Origin: JANXSS01 sp040385645
Lineage (GTDB): Bacteria; Pseudomonadota; Gammaproteobacteria; Burkholderiales; Burkholderiaceae_D
Direction of reading: 5' to 3'
Assembly (NCBI GenBank): GCA_040385645.1
Contig: JAZKGZ010000014.1
Span: 62,001 to 126,000, forward strand
DNA length: 64,000 bases
Shown here one piece after another: positions 25,408-34,904 of the stretch (the first letter of the stretch is position 1; each line of letters starts with the position of its first letter). The notes beneath the pieces were generated by a model. That model did not search any database. It had not been told where the DNA came from and saw only the letters and a program-made list of their open reading frames with translations. The position numbers and the translations under genes are program-made.

Positions 25408-27765
25408 ATGTCTACCAGCCATCATCACCATGCGCCGGGCAATCAGGCAGGCATGCACGATGCCGAGGTCGCCACGACGACCGTGCCTTTTCTCGATCCG
25501 GTGTGCGGCATGCACGTTGCTGCAGACTCCACGATAAAACTGTCGTTTGCTGAAAAAATCTACTACTTCTGCAGTAACCGGTGCCTCGAGAAATTTCGTG
25601 CAGATCCATCCGTATATCTGACGCCTAAAACCCCAGGCCAGGAACGACCGTTGCAGGAAGGGGTGACCTACACCTGCCCGATGCATCCGGAAATTCTCCA
25701 GCAGATGCCCGGCAGTTGCCCAAAATGCGGTATGGCGCTCGAGCCGTTGATGCCCACACTGGATGAAGAAGAGCCGGCTGAATTGATCGATTTTCAACGG
25801 CGCTTCTGGTGGACGCTGCCATTGACGGTCGTTGTCACGGCGCTGGCGATGCTGGGTCACCGGTTCATGGGCGAACTGCTGCCGCAACAAAACTGGATCG
25901 AGCTGGCACTCAGTGTTCCAGTAGTACTTTGGGCTGGATGGCCAATTTTGGAACGTGGCGTGCAATCACTTTTCAATCGCAGCCCGAATATGTGGACTTT
26001 GATTGGAACCGGCGTTGCCGCAGCATTCGGCTACAGCATTGTCGCTACCGTCGCACCGAGTCTGTTTCCAGACACGTTCATCAGCCACGGCCGCATCGGT
26101 GTTTATTACGAAGCAGCTGCGGTGATCGTTTCACTGACGTTGGTCGGTCAGATACTGGAGTTGCGGGCAAGATCGCAGACCTCGGGTGCCATTCGGCCAT
26201 TACTGGGCCTTGCGCCGAAAACTGCGCGCCGCATCCGGGAGGATGGCACCGAAGAAGATATCGAACTGACGCATATACATGTCGGCGATAAGCTGCGGGT
26301 TCGGCCCGGGGAGAAAGTGCCGGTCGACGGAATCGTCGTGGAAGGCGAAAGCGCAGTTGATGAATCCATGCTGACGGGTGAGCCGATGGCAGTATCGAAA
26401 CGGCTGCAGGATCATGTCACGGGTGCAACGCTCAACACCAGTGGTAGCCTCGTGATCCGCGCGCAGCGCGTGGGTTCTCAAACGATGCTCGCCCAGATCG
26501 TGCAGATGGTTGCCCAGGCACAGCGCTCGAGGGCACCCTTGCAACGTTTGGCAGATGTCGTAGCAGGACATTTTGTCGTGGTCGTGGTCGGCATCGCGTT
26601 GCTGACCCTACTTGGATGGGGCTTGTTCGGGCCGGAGCCAAGCTGGGTCTATGGTTTCGTCAATGCTGTGGCAGTGTTGATTATCGCTTGCCCTTGTGCG
26701 CTCGGGCTGGCCACGCCGATGTCGATCATGGCCGCTACAGGTCGTGCTGCGACACAGGGCATCTTGTTTCGGGATGCTTCCGCGATCGAAAGTCTGCGCA
26801 AGGTAACGACACTGATCGTCGATAAAACCGGGACGCTGACAGAGGGTAGGCCGACGTTCGATCGCGTGGTTGCTGCGCCGGGTTTTGATGAAACCACAGT
26901 ACTCCAGATTGCCGCCAGTATCGATCAAGGCAGCGAACACCCGCTGGCGCACGCTATCGTAGCCGAAGCACGAAAACACGGTTTGGTATTACATAAGCCC
27001 GACAACTTCGAATCGTCCAGTGGTATCGGCGTGCGGGGAATGGTCGATGGCAGATCGATCGCGCTGGGCAATACCGCGTTGATGGAATCAGAAGATATCG
27101 CTTGGTCGGCATTGGCACAGCAAGCCGAAGCGCTGCGTGCCGAAGGTGCCAGCGTCATGTTTCTGGCAATTGATCGGCAGTTAGCCGGGCTCTTAGCCGT
27201 ATCGGATCCGATCAAGGCGACAACGTCGGAAGCATTGCGGGTTTTACAGGAGGCGGGCCTGACGATCATCATGGCGACCGGTGATGGCTTGACGACGGCT
27301 AAATCGGTTGCCGCCAAGCTTGGCATAGGCACCGTCTACGGCGAGGTCAAACCACAGGATAAATTGGAATTGGTAGAACGGTTGCAGGCAGAAGGCAAGA
27401 TTATCGCCATGGCCGGCGACGGCATCAACGATTCGCCGGCACTGGCCAAAGCCGACGTCGGTATTGCCATGGGCACGGGTACCGATGTCGCTATCAATAG
27501 CGCACACGTGACGTTGGTCAAAGGTGATCTGCGAGGCATTGCCCGCGCACGGGCCATCTCCGAAGATACGGTTAGAAACATGCGCCAGAATCTGGCTTTT
27601 GCTTTTCTTTACAACGCTTTGGGAATTCCTTTGGCGGCAGGATTGCTTTATCCCTTCACCGGACAACTCTTGTCGCCGATGATCGCTGCGTTGGCCATGA
27701 GTCTGAGTTCGGTGTCGGTGATCACCAATGCTTTGCGGTTGCGTGCAACAAGAGATACGCGATGA
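25408..27765 (+). CDS. Copper-transporting P1B-type ATPase with YHS and heavy-metal-binding domains
   Basis: A 785-residue cation pump. From ATG 25408 (AAAGGA upstream) it has a His-rich start (SHHHHAPG), a YHS domain (about 28-71, DPVCGM and CSNRCLEKF), a zinc-ribbon-like heavy-metal-binding domain (about 88-114, YTCPMHPE...CPKCGM) and eight predicted helices with CPC at 428-430. The P-type motifs are GESAVDESMLTGEP, D472KTGT and GDGINDSPAL. No classic GMxCxxC ferredoxin-like domain is present. The layout fits the Cu(I)/Ag(I) exporters that accompany cus/sil genes. It stands apart from the minus-strand copper block. Confidence 0.92.
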   Translation: MSTSHHHHAPGNQAGMHDAEVATTTVPFLDPVCGMHVAADSTIKLSFAEKIYYFCSNRCLEKFRADPSVYLTPKTPGQERPLQEGVTYTCPMHPEILQQMPGSCPKCGMALEPLMPTLDEEEPAELIDFQRRFWWTLPLTVVVTALAMLGHRFMGELLPQQNWIELALSVPVVLWAGWPILERGVQSLFNRSPNMWTLIGTGVAAAFGYSIVATVAPSLFPDTFISHGRIGVYYEAAAVIVSLTLVGQILELRARSQTSGAIRPLLGLAPKTARRIREDGTEEDIELTHIHVGDKLRVRPGEKVPVDGIVVEGESAVDESMLTGEPMAVSKRLQDHVTGATLNTSGSLVIRAQRVGSQTMLAQIVQMVAQAQRSRAPLQRLADVVAGHFVVVVVGIALLTLLGWGLFGPEPSWVYGFVNAVAVLIIACPCALGLATPMSIMAATGRAATQGILFRDASAIESLRKVTTLIVDKTGTLTEGRPTFDRVVAAPGFDETTVLQIAASIDQGSEHPLAHAIVAEARKHGLVLHKPDNFESSSGIGVRGMVDGRSIALGNTALMESEDIAWSALAQQAEALRAEGASVMFLAIDRQLAGLLAVSDPIKATTSEALRVLQEAGLTIIMATGDGLTTAKSVAAKLGIGTVYGEVKPQDKLELVERLQAEGKIIAMAGDGINDSPALAKADVGIAMGTGTDVAINSAHVTLVKGDLRGIARARAISEDTVRNMRQNLAFAFLYNALGIPLAAGLLYPFTGQLLSPMIAALAMSLSSVSVITNALRLRATRDTR

Positions 27766-27891
27766 TTTGTACATTTTTAATCGGACTGACAAAACAAGCT
27801 AGCACGGTCGGCTTCGTCACACTTTGAATAGTTGGCTCGGTAGTGCCTGGCTCTTTTGGTTCCACATTAAAAGCAGCGAAACTGAGTGTGT

Positions 27892-28818
27892 TTATTTTTC
27901 GTTTTCTGCCGCGGCTTTGAATACATTAGGGGAAAATCGCCGCAGAAAAATCACGCCGACCAATGAGGAAACCAGCGTGACCGTGAAAAATCCGCTGGAG
28001 GCGAGCACGCCAGGAACCGGGTCGAGCGCCAGCCATTGCATGCCATACACAAAACTCAGTTCGCGTACACCCAGACCGCCGACGGTCAACGGCAAAACCG
28101 CTGCCACCGAAGACAGTAGAAATACCGCGAGATAGGGCGCAAGGTCGGCTGGTTGCACGCGCATCATTAATAGCAGCATCGTCATACAGCCTAGTTGCAA
28201 AAGTTGTACCGCCAAACCATAGGCGAATACACGCGAAGTTTGGCCGGAATCCATGCCGATGACCCGACGGTGTCCAACGACAAATGCCGCCAACAGCAAG
28301 ACAGCCGCGCCTGAAAGCAACCACGACGGTTTTATGACATCCGTCAACCAAGTTGGTAACGTCAATGCCGGCAGCGCCCATAGCCAGCAGGACAACATTA
28401 GCAAAATTATCAAGCCATTGACACGGTCGGCCAGGGTGGTCTGAATCAGCGCCTTGACGGGCGCGGCGGCATATCTGCGCAGCACAAGAATTTTGTAGCC
28501 GTCGCCGCCGATACCGCCAGGTAAGAATAAATTCAAGAACATGCCGGCGTAATACAGCCGCAGGTTATCGGCCTGGCTGACACGAATGGCGCGGTGCTGC
28601 TGGTAGCTATTCGTGCGCAAGGCACTGACGATCTTGGATGCGTTGAAAAGCGCTAGCGCTGCCAACAGCATCGGTATTGCCCAGCCGGTCTGCCGCAATT
28701 GCACCAACAAGGTAGCGGCCGTCTTTAGGTCGATCTGGTGCAGCACCAGCGCAATCAGCCCTGCCGTTATTGCCAGCTGAAATGCACCTTGCAGCCACTT
28801 CGGCATTTTTTTCAGCAT
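27892..28818 (-). CDS. UPF0104 / lysylphosphatidylglycerol synthase-type membrane protein
   Basis: A 308-residue protein with about eight helices, of the LPG synthase TM/UPF0104 superfamily (GWAIPMLLAALALFNASKI, RLYYAGMFLNLFLPGGIGGDGYKI, TVGGLGVRELSF). Members act as flippases or polyprenyl/phospholipid-linked transferases. The start at ATG 28818 (MLKKMPKWLQ) fits the family; the frame open further upstream lies inside the glycosyltransferase gene. It is the last gene of a run that begins with an ArnT-like transferase, so it may handle a lipid-linked sugar. Confidence 0.85.
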   Translation of the reverse strand: MLKKMPKWLQGAFQLAITAGLIALVLHQIDLKTAATLLVQLRQTGWAIPMLLAALALFNASKIVSALRTNSYQQHRAIRVSQADNLRLYYAGMFLNLFLPGGIGGDGYKILVLRRYAAAPVKALIQTTLADRVNGLIILLMLSCWLWALPALTLPTWLTDVIKPSWLLSGAAVLLLAAFVVGHRRVIGMDSGQTSRVFAYGLAVQLLQLGCMTMLLLMMRVQPADLAPYLAVFLLSSVAAVLPLTVGGLGVRELSFVYGMQWLALDPVPGVLASSGFFTVTLVSSLVGVIFLRRFSPNVFKAAAENEK

Positions 28819-28826
28819 TTCAGCAT

Positions 28827-29756
28827 CTATCGGCTCAATTGCTTTTTGATGTTGTAGGGCTTTTTGCCTTGCGACTCGTAATACGTGCGCATGATCAGGT
28901 CGGCGATGAAGCCGGTGCTGATCAACTGCACGCCGGCTACCGTCAGTAACACGCCCAAAGTCAGCAAGGGACGCTGTCCGATATCGTCGCCACGTAGTTT
29001 TTCGATCAGCAGGTAAAGGTTGATCAAAGCGCCAAACGAGAACATTACGAGGCCGACGCCGCCGAACAAGTGCATCGGGCGCTGAGAATATTTCTGGAAA
29101 AACAGCATTAGCATCAGGTCGCTGACGACCCGCAAGGTGCGACCGATTCCATATTTGGAAACGCCAGCATGACGCGGGTGATGGCGCACCGGCATTTCCG
29201 TCATGCGCGCCCCGTACATGCTCGCCAGCACCGGGATATACCGATGCAACTCGCCATACAGTCCAAGATTTTTGGCAACATCTTTTTTGAACAGCTTCAA
29301 GGTACAGCCATAGTCGCTGATGTGCACGCCGGTCGTCAGACGAATCAAGCCATTGGCGATCTTGCTTGGTATCTTGCGCAGAAAAAAGCCATCTTGTCGG
29401 TGTGCTCTCACGCCGGCCACGACATCCCACCTGCCATCGATCAAGTGCGCAATCATCGCTGGAATATCGTGCGGATCGTTTTGCAGGTCGCCGTCGAGCA
29501 TCACGATCAATTCGCCTCGAGCAGCATCGATGCCGGCTGCCATTGCAGCGGTCTGACCACAGTTTCGGGCAAAAACCAGCACCGTGGTGTTGATTTTTGC
29601 ATGCTGTTCGATCTCGGCAACCGTGTCGTCGCTGGAGCCGTCGTCGACAAAGATCACTTCATGCTCGACGGCTGCCAGAGCTTCGGCGATGCGTGTAATT
29701 AACGGAGCGATATTGCCTTGCTCGTTCATGACGGGAATGACGACGGATAAAAACAT
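28827..29756 (-). CDS. GT2 glycosyltransferase (ArnC / dolichol-phosphate-mannose synthase type)
   Basis: A 309-residue family 2 glycosyltransferase with two C-terminal membrane helices. Nucleotide-sugar and metal motifs: VVIPVMNEQGN, VIFVDDGSSDDT, MLDGDLQNDP (DxD-like) and HPRHAGVSKYGIGR near the acceptor site. It resembles ArnC, which loads a sugar onto undecaprenyl phosphate. The start is placed at ATG 29756 (MFLSVVIPVMNE). It lies between an ArnT-like gene and a flippase-like gene, suggesting synthesis, flipping and transfer of one lipid-linked sugar. Confidence 0.88.
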   Translation of the reverse strand: MFLSVVIPVMNEQGNIAPLITRIAEALAAVEHEVIFVDDGSSDDTVAEIEQHAKINTTVLVFARNCGQTAAMAAGIDAARGELIVMLDGDLQNDPHDIPAMIAHLIDGRWDVVAGVRAHRQDGFFLRKIPSKIANGLIRLTTGVHISDYGCTLKLFKKDVAKNLGLYGELHRYIPVLASMYGARMTEMPVRHHPRHAGVSKYGIGRTLRVVSDLMLMLFFQKYSQRPMHLFGGVGLVMFSFGALINLYLLIEKLRGDDIGQRPLLTLGVLLTVAGVQLISTGFIADLIMRTYYESQGKKPYNIKKQLSR

Positions 29757-29817
29757 GGGATTACTTTCTTGCAAATTGTTAACTGCTTGCTGCTGGTTAT
29801 TGTTTGCCGACTACTGG

Positions 29818-31323
29818 TCAGGGGTATCCACTTTTGGAACTAAGATGCACATATTGAAAGCTCATGATCTGTCGATTGCCATAAAGCATGGGCAGGCGCA
29901 GCCGACCCTGCCGCACTACGACTTTTGCCGGATAACGCATTTGAAAGCGCTGCAGCCAGCTCGGTGCCACATCATCACGAAGTAACAGCAGCACATCCTC
30001 GTCGATCGGTGCGGCAGTACGCAGCGTATCGTCCAACAGAAGGGTGCGAAGTGTTGGTCGCTGGAAATAAAGATTACCAGCGACCAGTTTGTCTTCCAAA
30101 ATAAGCGTGCGCACTTGTGGAAACAGTTTTTCTATTTCTGCAGATAATTGCGCATAAGGATGATGCGCCCGTAGAGGGCTGCCACGAAAAGTACCGAAAT
30201 GCATGCGCGCAGGCAATGCGATCAAGATCACGACGGCAAAACATCCTGCAACCTGCAACACACGCCGCTGAAAACGTGGCGCTGAAAATATCGGCAGGAT
30301 CAGGAAAAAGCCTAGTGGCACGGAAAACAGTAGCGGTAGCATCCATCTGCTCTTGATGGATCGCGCCTCGCCACTCAGCACCAGCAACATGAGCACCGTA
30401 AAAAATCCTGCATACAACAGCAAGAAAAATCGAGCATTGGGATTTTGTCGATCCAGTCGGGCAGCGCGCAGGTCTTTCCGGCCCAACCAGCCGTAGATCA
30501 GCCACAGAGGCGTTAGGAATGCCAATGCCGCCAGGGCGATACTTCCGGTGCCTCGCACCACATTGCCAAAATAGCCGGCATCCTGCCCCTGAGTCATTTT
30601 TGCCAAAGTACCGTCGGTGGCCATTTCCAGATGGGTCAACAACCACAAGCCGTGCGGCAGAAAACATGCCAGCGAAGCAACGATGGTGATCCATATAGGT
30701 CGTTGCCACAGAACCCGCCTGTGCTCCGGAACCAGAAAACTGGCACCGGTCAGACCAAAAATGAAAACGAGAAAATTATATTTCGTCAGCATGCCCAGAC
30801 CCAGCACCATACCGAACAGTGCGTAACGCATCAGGCTGGGCTTGCGCAGCAGGGCAAAATAGCTCCACAGGGCTAGGCAAGCAATGAAGGTCAGCAAAAC
30901 CGAATGCGTCAGATCGCGCTGTGACTCCCATCCTATAGCCGGCAGCAACAGCATTGATGCAGACGCAGCCATTGCCCCTAGTGTGCCGACCATTGGCCGC
31001 GCAAGATGAAACATCAAGCCATATGTGCCAAACAAGATCAAGTTTTTCAACGCACTTAGGGCAAACAGATTCATACCGAAAATGCTGAACATGAGCCATT
31101 GAAGCCATGTGTAGAGCGGCGGCTGTGTGCCGTAGCCAAAATCTGGTCTGGCATAAAGAAATGCCTGTTCGGCCTCGTCGAGATCGAGCGTATCGGAGAG
31201 CGTAAGTCGAATCAGGAGTTGTAATAAAAAATACAGCGACAGGGCAAGAAAGTATGCGCCGGTGATCGAACTTGAACGGCCTATCGACTGCAGCGAAATA
31301 GGCCCCGTTGACGGCGCGCTCAT
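29818..31323 (-). CDS. ArnT-like GT39-family membrane glycosyltransferase
   Basis: A 501-residue protein with about ten helices in the first 360 residues and a soluble C-terminal part. The N-terminal loop TLDLDEAEQAFLYARPDFGYGTQPPLYTW carries the catalytic acidic residues (D-DEAE) of GT-C enzymes such as ArnT and PMT. ArnT moves aminoarabinose from undecaprenyl phosphate to lipid A in the periplasm. Here the donor sugar is unknown: no arnA/arnB genes are in the window. A broken lipid A ethanolamine transferase gene lies just upstream, which fits an envelope-modification locus. Confidence 0.85.
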   Translation of the reverse strand: MSAPSTGPISLQSIGRSSSITGAYFLALSLYFLLQLLIRLTLSDTLDLDEAEQAFLYARPDFGYGTQPPLYTWLQWLMFSIFGMNLFALSALKNLILFGTYGLMFHLARPMVGTLGAMAASASMLLLPAIGWESQRDLTHSVLLTFIACLALWSYFALLRKPSLMRYALFGMVLGLGMLTKYNFLVFIFGLTGASFLVPEHRRVLWQRPIWITIVASLACFLPHGLWLLTHLEMATDGTLAKMTQGQDAGYFGNVVRGTGSIALAALAFLTPLWLIYGWLGRKDLRAARLDRQNPNARFFLLLYAGFFTVLMLLVLSGEARSIKSRWMLPLLFSVPLGFFLILPIFSAPRFQRRVLQVAGCFAVVILIALPARMHFGTFRGSPLRAHHPYAQLSAEIEKLFPQVRTLILEDKLVAGNLYFQRPTLRTLLLDDTLRTAAPIDEDVLLLLRDDVAPSWLQRFQMRYPAKVVVRQGRLRLPMLYGNRQIMSFQYVHLSSKSGYP

Positions 31324-31509
31324 TCGTGAAAGCTCGGGTGCTCAGACATCGGCGGTACCAACCTGATACAGGCCGGGCAGGAAGTGAAAAGCGTCGTCAT
31401 GTGGAAATAAATGATGTCTGCTCTTGTTCGATAGACACGGTTGACATGAAAGTAGTGCATCGGCTGAAACCATAGTCGAAGATCGTGTTTATCAAGCAAT
31501 GTAGTTTTT
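31324..31509. other. Gap upstream of the ArnT-like gene, no confident gene
   Basis: The only coding hint is a 46-codon minus-strand frame (ATG about 31461, MHYFHVNRVYRTRAD...) that overlaps the ArnT-like start in ATGA. It has no recognisable domain or clear ribosome binding site. The region may hold the promoter of the glycosylation operon, but I see no distinct site. Confidence 0.3.
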
Positions 31510-31710
31510 TTAATAGTTATATTTTCGATAAGTTATAACTCGATATACATAGACCATTGCAGCCGGTCCAACAATCGCCTTTAAAACAGGATTGACGTAC
31601 CCCATTACATCGGAATATTTTTTTTGAAGAAAATAGCTGGTGCCAGTAAGGACGGTTAGCCACGCGTGCAAGGACGTGCGCCTCCAGCTATCGCGCATTT
31701 TTACACGCAT
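31510..31710 (-). CDS. Doubtful small hypothetical protein
   Basis: An open frame of about 66 residues (MRVKMRDSWRRTSLHAWL..., ending YRVITYRKYNY) overlaps the tail of the EptA remnant. It has one hydrophobic segment (VLKAIVGPAAMVYVYRV). There is no ribosome binding site and no known family. It may be residual sequence behind a deleted gene and not a real one. Confidence 0.2.
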   Translation of the reverse strand: MRVKMRDSWRRTSLHAWLTVLTGTSYFLQKKYSDVMGYVNPVLKAIVGPAAMVYVYRVITYRKYNY

Positions 31711-32128
31711 TAAAAATGTCCAGTTTGGGGTTGTACACCGCAGTATTAATCGCAAGCATTCCTAGCATCGAGTGAAAGACGTTGTCGTGTGAAAATTCTT
31801 GATTGCTGCGCGCAGCAAGACAGCGCGCATCGATATGGAAGCGTGTCCGAAAGCTCTCCGAAAGCCATAGTATGAAAGGCACCTGCCGCTGTTCCGGCGG
31901 TGAAATGATGTAGGGCGTGCCATGGAGATACATGTTCTTTTCACCCAGTGACTCGCCATGGTCCGAAAGCGTATCGTCTAGTACGATGGCGTCGTATGTA
32001 TTCTCGGCGGCAAATGCCAACCCGCCGAAGCCGTTGGTTGCCGCATCGAGGATGTGGCCTCTAGGCTCTAAAAAGCCGTAAAGATTGGCTACGATGTCGG
32101 GATTGTCTTCGATGATCAGAATTCGCAT
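31688..32128 (-). pseudogene. Deletion chimera: response-regulator N-terminus fused to EptA-like C-terminus
   Basis: The 146-residue frame starts as an OmpR-type receiver domain (MRILIIEDNPDIVANLYGFL; D51 in AIVLD). At about residue 52-55 it becomes the end of a lipid A phosphoethanolamine transferase (SDHGESLGEKNMYLHGTPY, then PPEQRQVPFILWLSE, and a D-A-C tail). The receiver lacks its last strands and output domain. The transferase lacks its membrane part and the Thr nucleophile, keeping only the Asp-His metal pair. An in-frame deletion between a regulator gene and eptA explains it. AAGG still precedes the ATG, so a hybrid protein could be made, but neither activity should survive. Confidence 0.78.
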
Positions 32129-32212
32129 TGCTACCTTGCGTGGTTTGTCAGAAATCGGCGGCCACCTTAAAAAATTTTTTCGCCGTGGGATGAAATGCCT
32201 CGCTGCTTCATC

Positions 32213-33586
32213 TTATAAAACCAGGATTTTCAGAATCAGTCCGGTCGCCGCGCACGCTGCGATGACATGCATCACATTTTTCTTGAAACGCAACAGTGCG
32301 ATGACCGCACCCACAGCGATCAAAGCAGAAACCCAATCGAAGTCGCCTGCGAAGCCTTCGGGCCACAAAACATGGTAGCCGAAGTAGAGCGCCAGATTGA
32401 GAATGACCCCGACCACGGCGGCAGTTATAGCCGTCAATGGCGCAGTGAATTTGAGATTGCCATGCGTGGATTCCACCAGCGGGCCACCGGCGAAGATGAA
32501 CAAGAAAGACGGCAGAAAGGTAAACCAGGTCACTAACAGTGCGGCCACTGCGCCGGCCAGAAACAGGGCGTCCGGCCCTAAGACCGCGTTTATATAACCA
32601 CCGACGAAGGCTACGAAGGCGACGACCATGATGAGTGGCCCGGGCGTCGTTTCCCCTAAGGCCAGGCCGTCGATCATCTGCGCAGCACTCAGCCACCCGT
32701 ATTGCTCCACTGCGCCTTGATAGACATACGGCAGAACGGCGTAAGCCCCGCCGAAAGTAAGCAACGCCGCTTTCGTAAAAAACCAGCTCATTTGTGTGAA
32801 CGTATGGTGCCAGCCAAAAACAATGACTAATAACCCCATTGGAGCAAGCCACAGTACCGTACCCACCAGGGCGATCAGGGCAAGCCTGCGCGATGTGAAT
32901 TGCGCATGTGCCGGTACGGATGTTTCGTCGTCGATCAATGCCGGTCCCGCCGATTGTTCAGTATTGGTGTGCCCAGCAGCGACATCGAATTTTTCCGGCG
33001 CGATGCGGCTGCCGATATAGCCAATGGCAGCTGCTGCCGCGACAATAGCCGGAAATGGCACATCGAGGGCGAAGATGGCTATGAAGGATAGGGCTGCAAT
33101 GCCCCACAGCCATTCATTTTTCAGTACCCGCGAGCCGATGCGGTGGGCTGCCTGGGCCACGATGGCTACGACGGCCGGCTTGATGCCGTAAAAAAGTCCG
33201 GCCACGACCGGCGTCTCGCCGAGCGTGATATAAATCCACGATAATGCGATCAAAATCAGTAGCGACGGCAACACGAACAGGGTACCCGCAACGATGCCGC
33301 CCTTCGTTCGGTGCATCATCCAGCCAATATAGGTTGCCAGCTGCTGTGCTTCCGGGCCGGGAAGCAGCATGCAGTAGTTGAGGGCGTGTAGAAAACGCCG
33401 TTCTGAAATCCAACGCCGGTTGACAACCAATTCTTGATGCATGATTGAGATCTGCCCCGCTGGCCCGCCAAAGCTGATGAAACCTAGCTTGAGCCAAAAG
33501 AGCAGTGCCTGCCGAAAGCTCACTGTTGGAGGCAGCAATGTCGCGGGATCGATGGGCGCTACCGGCAATGCGTCGAGCTGGTTCAT
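32213..33586 (-). CDS. chrA: Chromate transporter ChrA
   Basis: A 457-residue two-domain (long-chain) CHR protein that exports chromate. Each half has the family signature: FISFGGPAGQISIMHQELV with LPGPEAQQLATYIGW in the N-half, and LLTFGGAYAVLPYVYQGAVE with GLALGETTPGPLIMVVAFVAF in the C-half. I start at ATG 33586 (MNQLDALPVAPID), preceded by AGGAAAA; the frame open upstream runs across the divergent gene. Its start lies only 15 bases from that of the divergent ATP-grasp-like gene. Confidence 0.92.
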   Translation of the reverse strand: MNQLDALPVAPIDPATLLPPTVSFRQALLFWLKLGFISFGGPAGQISIMHQELVVNRRWISERRFLHALNYCMLLPGPEAQQLATYIGWMMHRTKGGIVAGTLFVLPSLLILIALSWIYITLGETPVVAGLFYGIKPAVVAIVAQAAHRIGSRVLKNEWLWGIAALSFIAIFALDVPFPAIVAAAAAIGYIGSRIAPEKFDVAAGHTNTEQSAGPALIDDETSVPAHAQFTSRRLALIALVGTVLWLAPMGLLVIVFGWHHTFTQMSWFFTKAALLTFGGAYAVLPYVYQGAVEQYGWLSAAQMIDGLALGETTPGPLIMVVAFVAFVGGYINAVLGPDALFLAGAVAALLVTWFTFLPSFLFIFAGGPLVESTHGNLKFTAPLTAITAAVVGVILNLALYFGYHVLWPEGFAGDFDWVSALIAVGAVIALLRFKKNVMHVIAACAATGLILKILVL

Positions 33587-33601
33587 AAAAGGTTTTCCTG
33601 A

Positions 33602-34885
33602 ATGAATAAACAATGCCTCAACACCAGTTGCTTTTGCATCAGCCTCGACGCGTCCGCACTGCGGCAGGCGTTGATCGGCGAACTCGGCTGTGCCAATTTG
33701 GTAGAACTTGTAGAACAACGTTGCCCGTATCTGTTTTCTGCGAGACCGGTGTTTCTTGCCGAAAGCCATAGTATGCGCATGGCCGCTCTGATACAGGCGG
33801 TCGAAACGGTAGTGGCCATGCCTGCTTATCGCGAGCATATCCTGGCACAGGTCCCGGTAGCGGCGCGTCACGAACCGGGTGCCGTCAGAGGCGTGTTCTT
33901 CGGTTACGATTTTCATGTGCAGGGCGACGATCTGCAACTCATCGAGATCAATACCAATGCCGGTGGCGCAATGCTCAACGCGGTCATGGCACGTGCGCAT
34001 CAGTCGTGTTGCCTCGATCCAGAACAACGGCGCGCCGCGGGCGAGGCGGCTGCAGCACTTGAAAGCCGGATCGTCGAGATGTTTTTTACCGAATGGACGC
34101 TTGCCAATCGCGGCCGGCCGCTTCGCACCGTTGCCATCGTCGATATCCAGCCGCGGCAGCAATATCTCTATGCAGAATTCTTGCTGTTTCAAAAGCTGTT
34201 CGAACGCAATGGCTTACAGGCCGTCATCGTCGATCCGTCGCAGTTGACATTCGAACAGGGCGTTTTGCGGCACGAGGACACGGCCATCGATTTGGTCTAT
34301 AACCGCTTGACGGATTTCATGCTGAACGCACCATCTTGCGTGCCTTTGCGTTCGGCGTATCTGGAAAATGCGGTGGTACTGACACCGCATCCACAAGCCC
34401 ATGCGTTATATGCGGACAAACGCAATCTGGCAATCCTGTGCGACTCGGTACAACTCGAGGTGCTCGGCGTAGCACCGACCACGCGAGCGACGCTGGTGGC
34501 CAGTATTCCTCACACTGAGGTTGTCACGGCAGTTAATGCCGAACGCCTCTGGCGCGAGCGCCGACGATTGTTTTTCAAACCTGTTGCAGGATACGGCGGG
34601 CGGGCAGCCTACCGGGGTGACAAACTTACGCTTGGCGTTTGGCAAGAAATACTAGCCGGCGAATACGTCGCGCAGGCAATCGTCAAGCCTGGTGAAAGAA
34701 TTGGTGGCGATCAAAATAATCCGGTGGCGTTGAAATTCGACATTCGTGCTTATGTCTACAACGCTGCGGTGCAGTGGACTGCAGCACGCCTGTATCAGGG
34801 TCAGACTACAAATTTTCGCACGCCCGGCGGTGGTTTCGCACCGGTGTACACGCTTAACGATGTCGACATTGCTTGCAAGATGTAG
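33602..34885 (+). CDS. ATP-grasp-like protein of unknown substrate
   Basis: A 427-residue soluble protein. The N-terminal third has DFHVQGDDLQLIEINTNAGG, the E-N metal/ATP motif typical of glutathione-synthase-like ATP-grasp enzymes. The C-terminal third has RRRLFFKPVAGYGGRAAYRGDK (ATP-binding Lys and glycine loop), VKPGERI and LKFDIRAYVYN. I do not recognise a named family member. It probably ligates a carboxylate to an amine or thiol. It is divergent from chrA with 15 bases between the starts, so the two may share control. A thiol or peptide role in metal stress is a guess. Confidence 0.7.
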   Translation: MNKQCLNTSCFCISLDASALRQALIGELGCANLVELVEQRCPYLFSARPVFLAESHSMRMAALIQAVETVVAMPAYREHILAQVPVAARHEPGAVRGVFFGYDFHVQGDDLQLIEINTNAGGAMLNAVMARAHQSCCLDPEQRRAAGEAAAALESRIVEMFFTEWTLANRGRPLRTVAIVDIQPRQQYLYAEFLLFQKLFERNGLQAVIVDPSQLTFEQGVLRHEDTAIDLVYNRLTDFMLNAPSCVPLRSAYLENAVVLTPHPQAHALYADKRNLAILCDSVQLEVLGVAPTTRATLVASIPHTEVVTAVNAERLWRERRRLFFKPVAGYGGRAAYRGDKLTLGVWQEILAGEYVAQAIVKPGERIGGDQNNPVALKFDIRAYVYNAAVQWTAARLYQGQTTNFRTPGGGFAPVYTLNDVDIACKM

Positions 34886-34904
34886 GTACCTCTTTACAGT
34901 CAAT

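Noticed and set aside
33587..34192. ChrA as a 659-residue protein starting at 34192
   Set aside because: The extra 200 residues are the complement of the ATP-grasp-like gene and do not resemble any ChrA.
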